DNA of 64,000 nt from Actinomyces naeslundii (GTDB lineage: Bacteria > Actinomycetota > Actinomycetes > Actinomycetales > Actinomycetaceae). The translations under genes were made by a program, and so were the position numbers. The DNA lies in contig NZ_MSRR01000007.1 of assembly GCF_001956585.1 (NCBI RefSeq), positions 1 through 64,000 on the forward strand. Reading direction: 5' to 3'. Numbering within the stretch: the first letter of the stretch is position 1; the number at the start of each line of letters is the position of its first letter. The notes beneath the pieces are model-generated. The model did no database searches. It was not told the DNA's origin and saw only the letters and a list, made by a program, of their open reading frames with translations. Positions 44,262-53,083 of this stretch are shown one piece after another.

Positions 44262-45087
44262 ACACCGATCCAAAATTGGCAAATTTCTCTCCTACTCGCT
44301 ACTCACACTGATAGCGATAGCATTCCTCTTCCCATTCGCCTGGATGCTGGCTTCTTCCCTCAAGCCGACATCTGAGGTGTTTTCCTCAGGAGCCTCACTC
44401 ACAGGCACCCGTCTTGCATGGGACAACTACACCGAGGCGACTCAGCAGATTCCTCTGGGGCGCATCATCTTGAACTCTATTCTTGTCTCGACCTGCGGAG
44501 CAGCCCTGACCATGGCAGTCTCACTGCTGAGCGCCTACGCCTTCGCCAGACTTCGATTCCGATTCCGAGACCACTTGTTCATGCTGTTTCTGGGAACTCT
44601 GGTGCTTCCCCAGGAGGTGCTTGTCATCCCTCTATACATCGGATTCCAGTACCTCGGACTGGTCAACAGCTACACGGCCCTCATTCTTCCCTTTGCCTTC
44701 GGAGCCTTCGGGGCGTTCCTCATCCGACAGTTCATCCTGAGCCTGCCCCTTGAGTTCGAGGAGGCGGCCAGAATCGATGGGGCCGGCGACCTCAAGATCC
44801 TCTGGCACATCCTCATCCCACTGCTCAAGGCTCCGATACTCGTCGTTGGCGTCTTCTCCTTCATCGATTATTGGTCAACATTCCTGTGGCCTCTGATCGT
44901 CGTCAATGATGCGGACCTGGCCACAATCTCGCTGGGACTTCAGATGTTCTCAGGAGAGAGAGGCACGGACTGGGGACCCATGATGGCCGCCGTGTCCATG
45001 TCGGTCATCCCTTCCTTTTTCATCGTGGCCTTCTTGCAGAGTCAGCTGGAGAAGGGCGTCACTCTCGGCGCCTTTGGAGGTCGCTGA
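44251..45087 (+). CDS. sugar ABC transporter permease (MalG/UgpE-like)
   Basis: The 278-residue membrane protein has the MalG-type start (LLTLIAIAFLFPFAWMLASSLKP) and EAA loop EEAARIDGAGDLKILWHILIP, and pairs with the preceding permease. No ATPase gene follows, so the importer must borrow a shared MsmK/MalK-type ATPase encoded elsewhere. The fucosidase starts right at its stop codon. Confidence 0.93.
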   Translation: MTLEHRSKIGKFLSYSLLTLIAIAFLFPFAWMLASSLKPTSEVFSSGASLTGTRLAWDNYTEATQQIPLGRIILNSILVSTCGAALTMAVSLLSAYAFARLRFRFRDHLFMLFLGTLVLPQEVLVIPLYIGFQYLGLVNSYTALILPFAFGAFGAFLIRQFILSLPLEFEEAARIDGAGDLKILWHILIPLLKAPILVVGVFSFIDYWSTFLWPLIVVNDADLATISLGLQMFSGERGTDWGPMMAAVSMSVIPSFFIVAFLQSQLEKGVTLGAFGGR

Positions 45088-46419
45088 GTGATGAATCGAC
45101 CACCTGTATCGCAGCACCGAGATCGCCTGGGAACCCATCAGCCTGAGTGGCTGGACCACACCCCCCTTGGGATCTTCATTCACTGGGGAGCGTATTCGGT
45201 ACCAAGTTGGGCAGAACCTCACGGAGAGCTCGGCACCGAACCCGATGAGAGGACGTGGTTTACTCATAACTCCTACGCCGAGTGGTACTTCAACACCATA
45301 CGAATTCCGGGTAGCCGCGCCTCCCAGTACCACCACGAGACCTACGGCTCCTTGCCGTATGACGGTTTTCTGGACATGTGGCATGCTGAAAAATTCGACC
45401 CTGACGACTGGGCAGCGCTGTTCAAAGAAGCCGGGGCAGGACTGGTTGTCCTAACGACCAAGCACCACGACGGCATCACCCTATGGGAGGCCCCCGAAAC
45501 CTATGGCCGCAACACGGTTCAACGCGGCCCCCGACAAGACCTCGTCGAAAAAATCTCACGGGCAACACGTCGGGCAGGACTACGTTTCGGCGCATACTAT
45601 TCGGGCGGAGTGGACTGGCATTACAGACCTTTTCCTGTCATCCTGAGCGAAGAGGATCTTGAACGGCTCGCCAGATCTGTGGACCCTGAGTACGGGCGCT
45701 ACATCTTCAATCACTGTCTTGACCTGTTTCAGAGGTATCACCCCGATATTTTCTGGAACGACATCGAATGGCCGGACTGCGCGAAGAATTTCGATGCCCA
45801 CGGACTGGGAACACTGCTTGAGCACTACTACAAATTGTGCCCGGAGGGCGTCGTCAATGACCGCTTCGGTGGGTTCCACTCCGATTACGAGACTAGTGAA
45901 TATCAGGCAATGCGCGACTCGGAGGCTGCGGACCGGTGGGAGAACTGTCGCGGTATCGGATTATCCTTCGGCTACAACCGGATGGAGGGCGATGAGCAGT
46001 ACCTCACCGGCCCGTCCGCAGCTCGACACCTGGTCGACGTCGTCTCACGGGGAGGACGTCTCCTGCTCAACGTCGGCCCGCACGCCGACGGAACCATTCC
46101 TGATCCTCAACGCGCCTGCCTGAGGGGACTAGGCGCGTGGATGCGAGCAGCGAGATCGGAACTGTCTCACCCCTCTGCGGAGCTACTGGAGCAGGCTTGT
46201 TCACTACCGGGTGCGCGACTCATGTCTCACGGAGACCATGCGGTTCTCTTTGCCCTGGAGAATGTCGCAGTCCCGCTTGACCGCCTGCCTGCGAAGTTCG
46301 ACTGGAGATCGTCGAGGCCGGGAGATGGACAGACACAGGTGAGTCATGACCATGGAGTCCTCACGACCGCTCCCACTCAACTGGGACCTGGAATCATCCT
46401 TGCCAAGCGGATCCACTGA
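45088..46419 (+). CDS. alpha-L-fucosidase, GH29, cytoplasmic
   Basis: The 443-residue enzyme is a GH29 fucosidase that releases terminal L-fucose with retention. Family landmarks are LGIFIHWGAYSVPSWAEP near the N-terminus, VLTTKHHDGITLW, and the catalytic nucleophile Asp in HPDIFWNDIEWPD (Asp225 counted from the GTG); LLNVGPHADGTIPD closes the barrel. There is no signal peptide or anchor, so it acts inside the cell on imported oligosaccharides. It lacks the extra C-terminal modules of secreted relatives. The start is GTG 45088 or ATG 45091, both after TTTGGAGG and abutting the permease stop. Confidence 0.93.
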   Translation: MMNRPPVSQHRDRLGTHQPEWLDHTPLGIFIHWGAYSVPSWAEPHGELGTEPDERTWFTHNSYAEWYFNTIRIPGSRASQYHHETYGSLPYDGFLDMWHAEKFDPDDWAALFKEAGAGLVVLTTKHHDGITLWEAPETYGRNTVQRGPRQDLVEKISRATRRAGLRFGAYYSGGVDWHYRPFPVILSEEDLERLARSVDPEYGRYIFNHCLDLFQRYHPDIFWNDIEWPDCAKNFDAHGLGTLLEHYYKLCPEGVVNDRFGGFHSDYETSEYQAMRDSEAADRWENCRGIGLSFGYNRMEGDEQYLTGPSAARHLVDVVSRGGRLLLNVGPHADGTIPDPQRACLRGLGAWMRAARSELSHPSAELLEQACSLPGARLMSHGDHAVLFALENVAVPLDRLPAKFDWRSSRPGDGQTQVSHDHGVLTTAPTQLGPGIILAKRIH

Positions 46420-46420
46420 G

Positions 46421-46462
46421 CATTCTCTCCGCCCACTCGGTACGGCGTGGGCGGAGAGAATG
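46421..46462. terminator. bidirectional terminator between fucosidase and fucP
   Basis: CATTCTCTCCGCCCAC (46421-46436) pairs perfectly over 16 bp with 46447-46462 around a 10-nt loop. It sits between two convergent operons, two bases after the fucosidase stop codon, and ends both transcripts most probably. Confidence 0.85.
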
Positions 46463-46478
46463 GTGTGAGTGCTTTCCG

Positions 46479-47810
46479 TCAGGCCGCACTGATGGGCCTG
46501 GGCGTGCGCAGTGTGTAGACCCCGTAGGCGGCCACCACCAGGAAGCACCCGGCAACCGTGACGTAGGACACCGCAGGAGACGTGTAGTCCATGATGGCGC
46601 TTTGCACCAGAGGCATGGTGGCCCCGCCGATGATGGCCATGACCAGACCTGCGGCCCCGTACTTGGTGTCCTCCCCCAGCCCCATCAGGGCCTCGCCGTA
46701 GATGGTGGGGAACAGCAAGGAGATGCAGGCGGACAGGGAGATGATGGCCAGCACCCCCAGAATGTTCACGCTCACCATGGCGAACAGGGACAGAGCGACC
46801 CCGAGGGAGCACATGAACAGAAGCAGCTTGCGTGCGTCAAACCGCCCCATGAGCCCCACCATGAGGAAACGGAAGACCAGGAAGACGATGAGACTCGCCT
46901 GCAACCAGTATCCGGCGACCTTGTCCGACACTCCCAAGGCACTCGTGACATAGTGCAGGGTGTAGGTCCAGATGCAGGTCTGAGCAGACACGTTGAAGTA
47001 CTGCGCCACCACTCCGAAGCTGTAGCGCTTATTCCGTAGCAGGCGCATGAGCCTGCCCGGCCCGCCACTGTCACCCGCAGCGGCGTCCATCTGCCGCTCC
47101 ACGACCTTGACCCGACCGATCATGAAGGCCAGCAGGAGGTAGAGGAGCCCGAGGGCGACATAGGGGCCCATGACCGCCTTGAGCTCCTCGCTCTGGGTGG
47201 CCAGCAGCGTCTCCTGGCTCATGGCCGCACGCTGCTCGGCAGTGGCCGGGTTCACCTTAGGCAGGATCAGCAGGGCGGCCAGCAGCACCCCGAGATTGGA
47301 ACCGATGGGATTGAAGGCCTGCGCGAAGTTGAGGCGCCGCGTGGCGTTGTGCTCCGGCCCCATGGACATGACGAAGGGGTTGGCACTGGTCTCCAGAATG
47401 GACAGACCGGCGGCCAGGGTGAACAGGGCGGTCAGGAACACCGAGTAGGTCATGACGTAGGCCGCGGGGATGAACAGCAGCCCGCCGGTTCCCGCCAGCA
47501 CCAGCCCGATGAGGACACCGCCCTTGTAGCCCAGGCGGCTGTTGATGAAGGCCGCCGGGATCGCCAGGCAGAAGTAGGCCCCGTAGTAGGCCGACTGCAC
47601 CAGCGAGGACTGCAGGTTCGTCATAGAGAACACGGAGCGGAAGACCTTGACCAAGGGATCCGTCATGTTTCCGGCCAGGCCCCAGGCGGCGAAGCAGGAG
47701 ACCAGCAGACAGAAGGGCAGCACCATGCCGGGATACAGGAAGCCCCGCTTGGCCGTCCCCTCCTGGACGGGGGCCTCCTCAGTCACGGAGTCGCGGATCG
47801 CAGTCATCAC
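46479..47810 (-). CDS. fucP: L-fucose:H+ symporter (MFS)
   Basis: FucP takes up free L-fucose with protons. The 443-residue protein has twelve hydrophobic segments and FucP-type blocks: CFAAWGLAGNMTDPLVKVF in helix 1, YYGAYFCLAIPAAFINSRLGYKGGV, and ETSANPFVMSMGPEHNATRRLNFAQAFNPIG in the middle of the first half. The gene overlaps fucU by 1-4 bp, depending on the ATG or GTG start. It is the last gene of the fucI-K-U-P operon. Confidence 0.94.
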   Translation of the reverse strand: MMTAIRDSVTEEAPVQEGTAKRGFLYPGMVLPFCLLVSCFAAWGLAGNMTDPLVKVFRSVFSMTNLQSSLVQSAYYGAYFCLAIPAAFINSRLGYKGGVLIGLVLAGTGGLLFIPAAYVMTYSVFLTALFTLAAGLSILETSANPFVMSMGPEHNATRRLNFAQAFNPIGSNLGVLLAALLILPKVNPATAEQRAAMSQETLLATQSEELKAVMGPYVALGLLYLLLAFMIGRVKVVERQMDAAAGDSGGPGRLMRLLRNKRYSFGVVAQYFNVSAQTCIWTYTLHYVTSALGVSDKVAGYWLQASLIVFLVFRFLMVGLMGRFDARKLLLFMCSLGVALSLFAMVSVNILGVLAIISLSACISLLFPTIYGEALMGLGEDTKYGAAGLVMAIIGGATMPLVQSAIMDYTSPAVSYVTVAGCFLVVAAYGVYTLRTPRPISAA

Positions 47811-48235
47811 AGGACGCCCTTCTTGAGGATGAGGTTGCCGTACAGGGCGGTCTCGCCAGTGAGGACGACGGCGTAGACGCTGGGGGTGTAGTCGTAGAAG
47901 GCCATGCGCTCAATCGTCTTGACGCTCACCGGTCCGGCATCCTTCTCGGCCTCGTTCCAGATCTGCTCGTAGACGTCCCACACCGGAGGCCGAGGGTCGT
48001 CGCCAACCGTTTCCATGAGGGCCACCTGGTAGCTGCTGTAGCGGTCCAGGGGCATGAGCGTGAGGATAGACCTCAGCAGGTCGGGGATCCCCAGGCCGTC
48101 GGCCCGCACCGTGGTGGGGTGGAGGTGGTGCCCGGGGAAGTTCGCGTCGGCCAGGAGAATCTCATCCCCATGGCCCATCTCGAGCAGGATCTTGACGAGT
48201 TCGGGTGACAGGTTGGCGGGAATGTTGCGGAGCAT
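47807..48235 (-). CDS. fucU: L-fucose mutarotase (RbsD/FucU family)
   Basis: FucU interconverts alpha- and beta-L-fucose, supplying the anomer used by the isomerase. The 142-residue protein shows LLEMGHGDEILLADANFPG with the conserved His and Asp of RbsD/FucU proteins, and an FYDYTPSVYAVVLTGE end. The ATG at 48235 is preferred because AAAGGAG precedes it; an ATG at 48250 in the same frame overlaps that ribosome site. Confidence 0.95.
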   Translation of the reverse strand: MLRNIPANLSPELVKILLEMGHGDEILLADANFPGHHLHPTTVRADGLGIPDLLRSILTLMPLDRYSSYQVALMETVGDDPRPPVWDVYEQIWNEAEKDAGPVSVKTIERMAFYDYTPSVYAVVLTGETALYGNLILKKGVL

Positions 48236-48300
48236 CGTTGCTCCTTTCATGTGGTGGGTGTTGAGTTGAATGTCGTGGTTGTGGTCGATGTGGCTGATGG

Positions 48301-49770
48301 TCAGTCGGCGGTGGCGTTGTCCAGCCGTTCCCGCATGGCGTCGAAGGCACCGGGATCGGCAATGGCCCCGGAGGAGTCGACCTCCACGGAGCTGATGCTG
48401 CGGCGCAGCACCTCACCGCGCGCACTGGGGTCGAGGACGTCGGCCGCCTCGAGCTGGGCGAGGATATTGCCCAGGGCACTGGCCTCCGGTGTGCCTACGA
48501 CAACCCGACGGTGGCAGGCCGCCGCCGTCATGGCCGGCAGGAGGCTGTTGCGCGCCCCGCCTCCCACCAGGTGTATCGGTGCCGCCGGGTCCAGCTGGTC
48601 GCCGACGACGTCCTGCAGCCCCTGGGCGTAGGCGGCATGGGCGCAGGCGAGCGACTCGAGGATGAGCCGGACCGTCTGCGCCGGTCCCTCGGGAGCCACC
48701 TTGTAGTGGAGGCGGCACCAGTCGGCGATCTTGTCCGGCATGTCGCCGGGACTGGCGAAGAGCTCGTCGTCGGGATCGATGACGACCCCGAGGGAGGCGC
48801 ACTCCCCCGCCGCCTCGACCAGCGCGCCGGTATCGGGCTCGTTCCAGGAGCGCTGGCACTCCTGGAGCAGCCAGAAGCCGGTGAGGTTGCGCAGCAGCCG
48901 GATACCTCCGTCGGTACGGACCTCGTTGGTCAGTCCGGCCCGCAGCGCCGCTCCGTCCAGGATGGGGCTGGGAACGGCAGCCCCGATGAGGCTCCAGGAT
49001 CCTGAGGAGATGAACAGGCGAACCTCGTGCCCCCTCAGCCCGAGTGCGTGGACGGCGCAGGCGGTGTCGTGTCCACCGGGGCGCACGATGGTGATCCCCT
49101 CCGGCGTCATCCCGGCCACTGTGGCATCGTCGACGAGCGGGGGCATCCACCGCTCGGGGATCCCAGTGGCCTCAAGGACCTGAGACGCCCAGTGCCTCGC
49201 CCCTGGGGAGGCGAGCCCGGTGGTCGAGGCGATCGCCCGCCCTGCCTCGACCGGAGCGCCGAGCAGGTGCGCCACCAGGTCGGGCAGCGGCAGGAAGCGG
49301 TCGACCCGATCAACGAGGTCCGGCTCCTGCCTCAGGTCCGCGTAGAGCTGGTAGACCGTGTTGATCTGCTGGGGCAGGATGCCGGTCGCTCGCCAGGCCG
49401 CCTCCGGGGAGATGGCCCGGTCCAGGTCCGTAGCCCATCGGGCCATGCGCCCGTCGCGGTAGGCCCGTGGGGCGCGCAGCAGCTCTCCCTGGGCGTCGAG
49501 GAGGCCGTAGTCGACGCCCCAGGTGTCGATGCCGATGCTGTCAGGAGCCCGCCCCAGACGCTCAGTCGCCTCGACGATGCTCCGACGAGCACCGTCCATG
49601 ATGCGCTCGAGGTCCCAGGTGAGGGTGCCGTGGTCATCCACCGCCTGGTGGTGGAGCCGGAAGACCTCCTCAGTGCTGATGGCTCCCTGACGGTAGCTTC
49701 CCAGAACCGCTCGTACGGAGCTGGATCCGAGATCGAGTGCGAGTGCGTGGTGCTCGTCGGTGCTCGTCAT
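48301..49770 (-). CDS. fucK: L-fuculokinase (FGGY family, RhaB-like)
   Basis: The kinase phosphorylates L-fuculose at O1. The 489-residue FGGY protein has the N-terminal ATPase motif LALDLGSSSVRAVLG, GIDTWGVDYGLLD, GGHDTACAVHALG and the C-terminal LVGGGARNSLLPA adenosine motif. Its sequence is closer in style to rhamnulokinases, but the position between fucI and fucU makes fuculose the likely substrate. It starts 12 bp after fucI. Confidence 0.88.
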   Translation of the reverse strand: MTSTDEHHALALDLGSSSVRAVLGSYRQGAISTEEVFRLHHQAVDDHGTLTWDLERIMDGARRSIVEATERLGRAPDSIGIDTWGVDYGLLDAQGELLRAPRAYRDGRMARWATDLDRAISPEAAWRATGILPQQINTVYQLYADLRQEPDLVDRVDRFLPLPDLVAHLLGAPVEAGRAIASTTGLASPGARHWASQVLEATGIPERWMPPLVDDATVAGMTPEGITIVRPGGHDTACAVHALGLRGHEVRLFISSGSWSLIGAAVPSPILDGAALRAGLTNEVRTDGGIRLLRNLTGFWLLQECQRSWNEPDTGALVEAAGECASLGVVIDPDDELFASPGDMPDKIADWCRLHYKVAPEGPAQTVRLILESLACAHAAYAQGLQDVVGDQLDPAAPIHLVGGGARNSLLPAMTAAACHRRVVVGTPEASALGNILAQLEAADVLDPSARGEVLRRSISSVEVDSSGAIADPGAFDAMRERLDNATAD

Positions 49771-49782
49771 GGCGTCGGTCCT

Positions 49783-51558
49783 TCAGCGGTAGAGGGGACC
49801 GAAGGTGGCGCAGGCCCTGAAGTCGGCGCTCTCGAGCTCGGCGGTGCCGAAGGGCACCCAGGCCTTGGGACGCAGGATCCTCTCGCGCTCGACGTTGTGC
49901 ATGTAGACGGGGATGCGCAGCATCGAGGCCAGGGTGATGAGGTCGGCGCCGAAGTGTCCGTAGCCGGTGGCCGTGTGGTTGGCGCCCCAGTTGGCCATCC
50001 AGTCGTAGACGGAGGTGAAGGCGCCATGGCCGGTCAGGCGTGGGACGAAGAAGGTCGTCGGCCACGTTGGGTCGGTACGGTAGACGATCTGGTCGCGCAC
50101 GTCGTCGGGCAGCTCCAGGGTCCAACCCTCGGAGATCTGGAGAACGGGCCCCTGACCGGCCACGAAGTTGAGGCGTGTCGCGGTGACGGGCATGCCGCCG
50201 GCGGTGGTGAAGTGGGTGGAGAAGCCGCCTCCGGGGAAGTACTCGCGGGTGGCGGCGTGGAAGGTGGAGGCCTTCAGGTCGGCCTCGATGTCCGCCTCGG
50301 TGATCTCCCACCAGTGCTTGATGATGGGGTTGCCCTCGGCGTCCTTCTCCTCACCGGTGGCGTTGAGGGTCGTCGCCCCGGAGTTGCGCAGGTCGATGAA
50401 CCCGTTCTCGGCGCGTCCCTCGAGCTTGTACCCGGTGACCCGCTCAACGGCCTCGGGGCTCCAGTAGGTGCGCACGTCGCTGAAGAGCTGGGGACGGTGG
50501 GTCAGGACGGAGTTGAAGAGCATGGCGACGGCGTTGCCGGCGTCGCCCTCCGTGGCGAAGACCTTCTCGGGCCGCTTGCCGTTCCAGTCGAAGGTGGTAT
50601 TGAGGAAGGTCTCGAGGATGTCGCCGTTGGGCTTGTAGTCCGTCCACTGGCGCTGCCCCTGGAAGCCCGCCGCGATGGCGTCGTGCCCGTCGGCCTCCTC
50701 GACGAAGCCGAGCTCGGCCAGGGCGGGGTTGCCCTCCATGAGGTCACGACCGATGAGGAGCATCTTGATGCAGTAGTCGAACTGCTCGTCGTACTCCTCC
50801 TGGGTGAAGCGGTTGGCCTCGGGGTTGCGGTTCTCCCCGATGGTGAGGTTCTCCCGGGCCCAGGCCAGGGCGGTCTCGTACTCCTCGTGGTCATAGATGC
50901 CGTGGGCGATGCGGCGGTCGATCTCGATCATGTCGATGTACTCGGCGCGCATTCCCAGGTAGTCGACGAAGAACTGCTCGGGGACACGACAGCCCGCGAT
51001 CCCCATCGAGACGGTCCCGATCGAGAGGTAGCTGCGCCCCTTCATGAGGCCGACCCCCAGCGCTGCGCGCGCGTAGCGCAGGATGTTCTCGACGACGTCG
51101 TCGGTCAGGCCGGAGTCGTCGGCGTCCTGGACGTCGTGTCCGTAGATGCCGAAGCAGGGGATGCCCAGCATGTTGTAGGCAGCGGCCGCGGCGGCCAGGG
51201 TCACGGCCCCGGGGCGCTCGGTGCCGTTGAAGCCCCAGATGGCGTGCGGGATGGAGGGGTCGAGGTCGAGGACCTCGGTGATGTAGTTCCAGGAGGCGGT
51301 GACGGTCAGGTCGGCGCACACGTTCTCGGTGCGGAACTGCTCCTTGCAACGGTTGGCCTCGGCCACTCCCCCGATCGCGGTCTCGGAAACGACGCATCGC
51401 ACCGGGCTGCCATCGGGGTAGGTCAGGCGGGAGGAGATGAGCTCGGCGACATCCTTGGCCAGCTGAGCGGTCTTGTCCTCGAGGGACTCCCTCACGCCGC
51501 GACGGCGGCCGTCGATGAGGGGGCGGATTCCGATGGCGGGATAGGACGCAGTAGGCAT
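49783..51558 (-). CDS. fucI: L-fucose isomerase
   Basis: FucI converts L-fucose to L-fuculose with Mn2+. The 591-residue length and blocks fit the family: GIRPLIDGRRRGVRESLE at the N-terminus, WGFNGTERPGAV, KGRSYLSIGTVSMGIAG, QGQRQWTDYKPNGD, and the metal-site region near the C-terminus ending WMANWGANHTATGYGHFG. It is first in the minus-strand fuc operon, with a good ribosome site (GAAAGGAACC) and promoter just upstream. Confidence 0.96.
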   Translation of the reverse strand: MPTASYPAIGIRPLIDGRRRGVRESLEDKTAQLAKDVAELISSRLTYPDGSPVRCVVSETAIGGVAEANRCKEQFRTENVCADLTVTASWNYITEVLDLDPSIPHAIWGFNGTERPGAVTLAAAAAAYNMLGIPCFGIYGHDVQDADDSGLTDDVVENILRYARAALGVGLMKGRSYLSIGTVSMGIAGCRVPEQFFVDYLGMRAEYIDMIEIDRRIAHGIYDHEEYETALAWARENLTIGENRNPEANRFTQEEYDEQFDYCIKMLLIGRDLMEGNPALAELGFVEEADGHDAIAAGFQGQRQWTDYKPNGDILETFLNTTFDWNGKRPEKVFATEGDAGNAVAMLFNSVLTHRPQLFSDVRTYWSPEAVERVTGYKLEGRAENGFIDLRNSGATTLNATGEEKDAEGNPIIKHWWEITEADIEADLKASTFHAATREYFPGGGFSTHFTTAGGMPVTATRLNFVAGQGPVLQISEGWTLELPDDVRDQIVYRTDPTWPTTFFVPRLTGHGAFTSVYDWMANWGANHTATGYGHFGADLITLASMLRIPVYMHNVERERILRPKAWVPFGTAELESADFRACATFGPLYR

Positions 51559-51624
51559 GACAGGTTCCTTTCACTGGGCGACGATGACCAGGGCCCACAC
51601 GAATGTGAGCGCAAACAAAGAATG

Positions 51625-51654
51625 GCTCTAACCAATCGGTAATGTCAAGCATTA
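51625..51654 (-). promoter_or_regulatory. fucI promoter with overlapping dyad
   Basis: On the minus strand TTGACA (51643-51648) is followed after 18 bp by CATTCT as a weak -10. The -35 lies inside the dyad TAATGTCAAGCATTA (51640-51654), perfect 5-bp arms around 5 bp, a candidate operator in the fucI-fucA divergent region. The fucA side has no clear promoter. Confidence 0.5.
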
Positions 51655-51762
51655 AGGCAAAACATCGCAGTCATAGACATGAGAGCGCCAACATGAGATG
51701 ATTCGTCGGTACCACTTCTGACGCAACGGGGCGTGCAGCGGTACGCCCCGAGGAAAGAGCCC

Positions 51763-52434
51763 ATGATGCTTCTCAACAACGCTCGCCAGCAGATCACCGA
51801 GGCCTGTTTCCACCTGGCCGACGACGGACTGGTCGTCGGCACCGCCGGCAACCTGTCCGTCCGGGAGGGCGACCTGGTCGCCATCACCCCTTCAGGGCTG
51901 CCCTACAAGGACATGCGCCCCGACCTGGTCGCCGTGGTCGACTACGCCACGGGCAGGCAGGTCGAGGGGCCGCTCAAGCCCGCCAGCGAGCTCGACCTGC
52001 ACCTGACCGCGCTGCGGGCGACCGGCCAGATGTCCGTGGTGCACACCCACTCCTACGCCGCCACCGCCGTGGCCAGCCTTGAGGGAGTCAGCGCGCTTCC
52101 GGCAGTGCACTACTACATCTGCATGTTCGGCGGCAGCGACGTACGGGTGGCGGACTACGCGATCTACGGCTCCCCCGAGCTGGCGGCCAATGTCGAGCGG
52201 GCGCTCGAGGGACGCACGGCGGCCCTCATGAGCAACCACGGCTCCGTGGTGACCGGCCCCGACCTGGCCGCCACCTACGTCCTGGCCCAGGAGCTGGAGT
52301 GGGTCTGCGAGCTCTACCTGCGCACGCTCGCCGTCGGCAGCCCCAAGATCCTCTCCGATGAGCAGATCGCTGCGGTCGCACGCAAGATCCGGGACACCGG
52401 TTACGGCCAGCACGCCCCGGCCGAGGAGGGCTGA
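51763..52434 (+). CDS. fucA: L-fuculose-1-phosphate aldolase (class II)
   Basis: FucA cleaves L-fuculose 1-phosphate into DHAP and L-lactaldehyde with zinc. The 223-residue protein has GTAGNLSVREGD, the Glu of KPASELDLHL, zinc histidines in HTHSYAATAVA and the late SNHGSVVTG block with a further His. The ATG at 51763 follows GAGGAAAGAG; ATG 51766 is equally possible, and a GTG further up adds non-family sequence. It is divergent from fucI, with about 200 bp between them. Confidence 0.94.
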   Translation: MMLLNNARQQITEACFHLADDGLVVGTAGNLSVREGDLVAITPSGLPYKDMRPDLVAVVDYATGRQVEGPLKPASELDLHLTALRATGQMSVVHTHSYAATAVASLEGVSALPAVHYYICMFGGSDVRVADYAIYGSPELAANVERALEGRTAALMSNHGSVVTGPDLAATYVLAQELEWVCELYLRTLAVGSPKILSDEQIAAVARKIRDTGYGQHAPAEEG

Positions 52435-52482
52435 GCGCCCCGTTGGAACAGAGGCGGGGGCAGTCCGGGTAGGGTCTGCCTC

Positions 52483-53073
52483 ATGACGAGGATCGTGGCC
52501 GGAACCGTGGGCGGGCGCAGGATCGAGGTGCCCCGGTCCGGGACGCGCCCCACCTCCGAGCGGGTGCGCGAGGCCCTCTTCGCCCGACTGGACCACTACG
52601 GGGTGCTCGACGGTGCCCGGGTGCTGGACCTGTGCGCGGGCTCGGGGGCCCTGGGCCTGGAGGCGGCGAGCCGAGGGGCCGGTGACGTCACCCTCGTGGA
52701 CTCCTCGCGCGCGGCCACCGACACCTGTCGGCGCAACATCCGGGCGCTGGGCCTGAACGAGGTCACCGCGGTCACCGCGAAGGCGGCCACGTTCCTGACT
52801 GGAGCGGCGGGAGCACCAGTGGACCTGGTGCTGATCGACCCGCCCTACGACCTGACCCAGGAGGAGCTCACCGACATCCTCACTCCCCTGGCCCGCGGCG
52901 AGGACCCGTGGCTGGCTCCCGGCGCCGTCGTCGTCGTCGAGCGCTCGACGCGTTCAGCGGAGCCCGCCTGGCCGGCGGGACTGGCGCGCTTCGCGGACAA
53001 GCGCTACGGCGAGACCACGGTCTGGTTCGCCGAGCCGACCACCGATCCCGTCGCGTCCACCAGTCCTGCCTGA
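52483..53073 (+). CDS. rsmD: 16S rRNA (guanine(966)-N(2))-methyltransferase
   Basis: RsmD methylates G966 of 16S rRNA with S-adenosylmethionine. The 196-residue protein begins MTRIVAGTVGGRRI...RPTSERVREALFARL, typical of RsmD, has SAM motif LDLCAGSGALGLEAASRGA and catalytic DPPYDL. Its strand is opposite to recG and coaD, with which it is normally collinear; it is convergent with recG, 10 bp apart. Confidence 0.95.
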   Translation: MTRIVAGTVGGRRIEVPRSGTRPTSERVREALFARLDHYGVLDGARVLDLCAGSGALGLEAASRGAGDVTLVDSSRAATDTCRRNIRALGLNEVTAVTAKAATFLTGAAGAPVDLVLIDPPYDLTQEELTDILTPLARGEDPWLAPGAVVVVERSTRSAEPAWPAGLARFADKRYGETTVWFAEPTTDPVASTSPA

Positions 53074-53083
53074 GCCCGACCTG

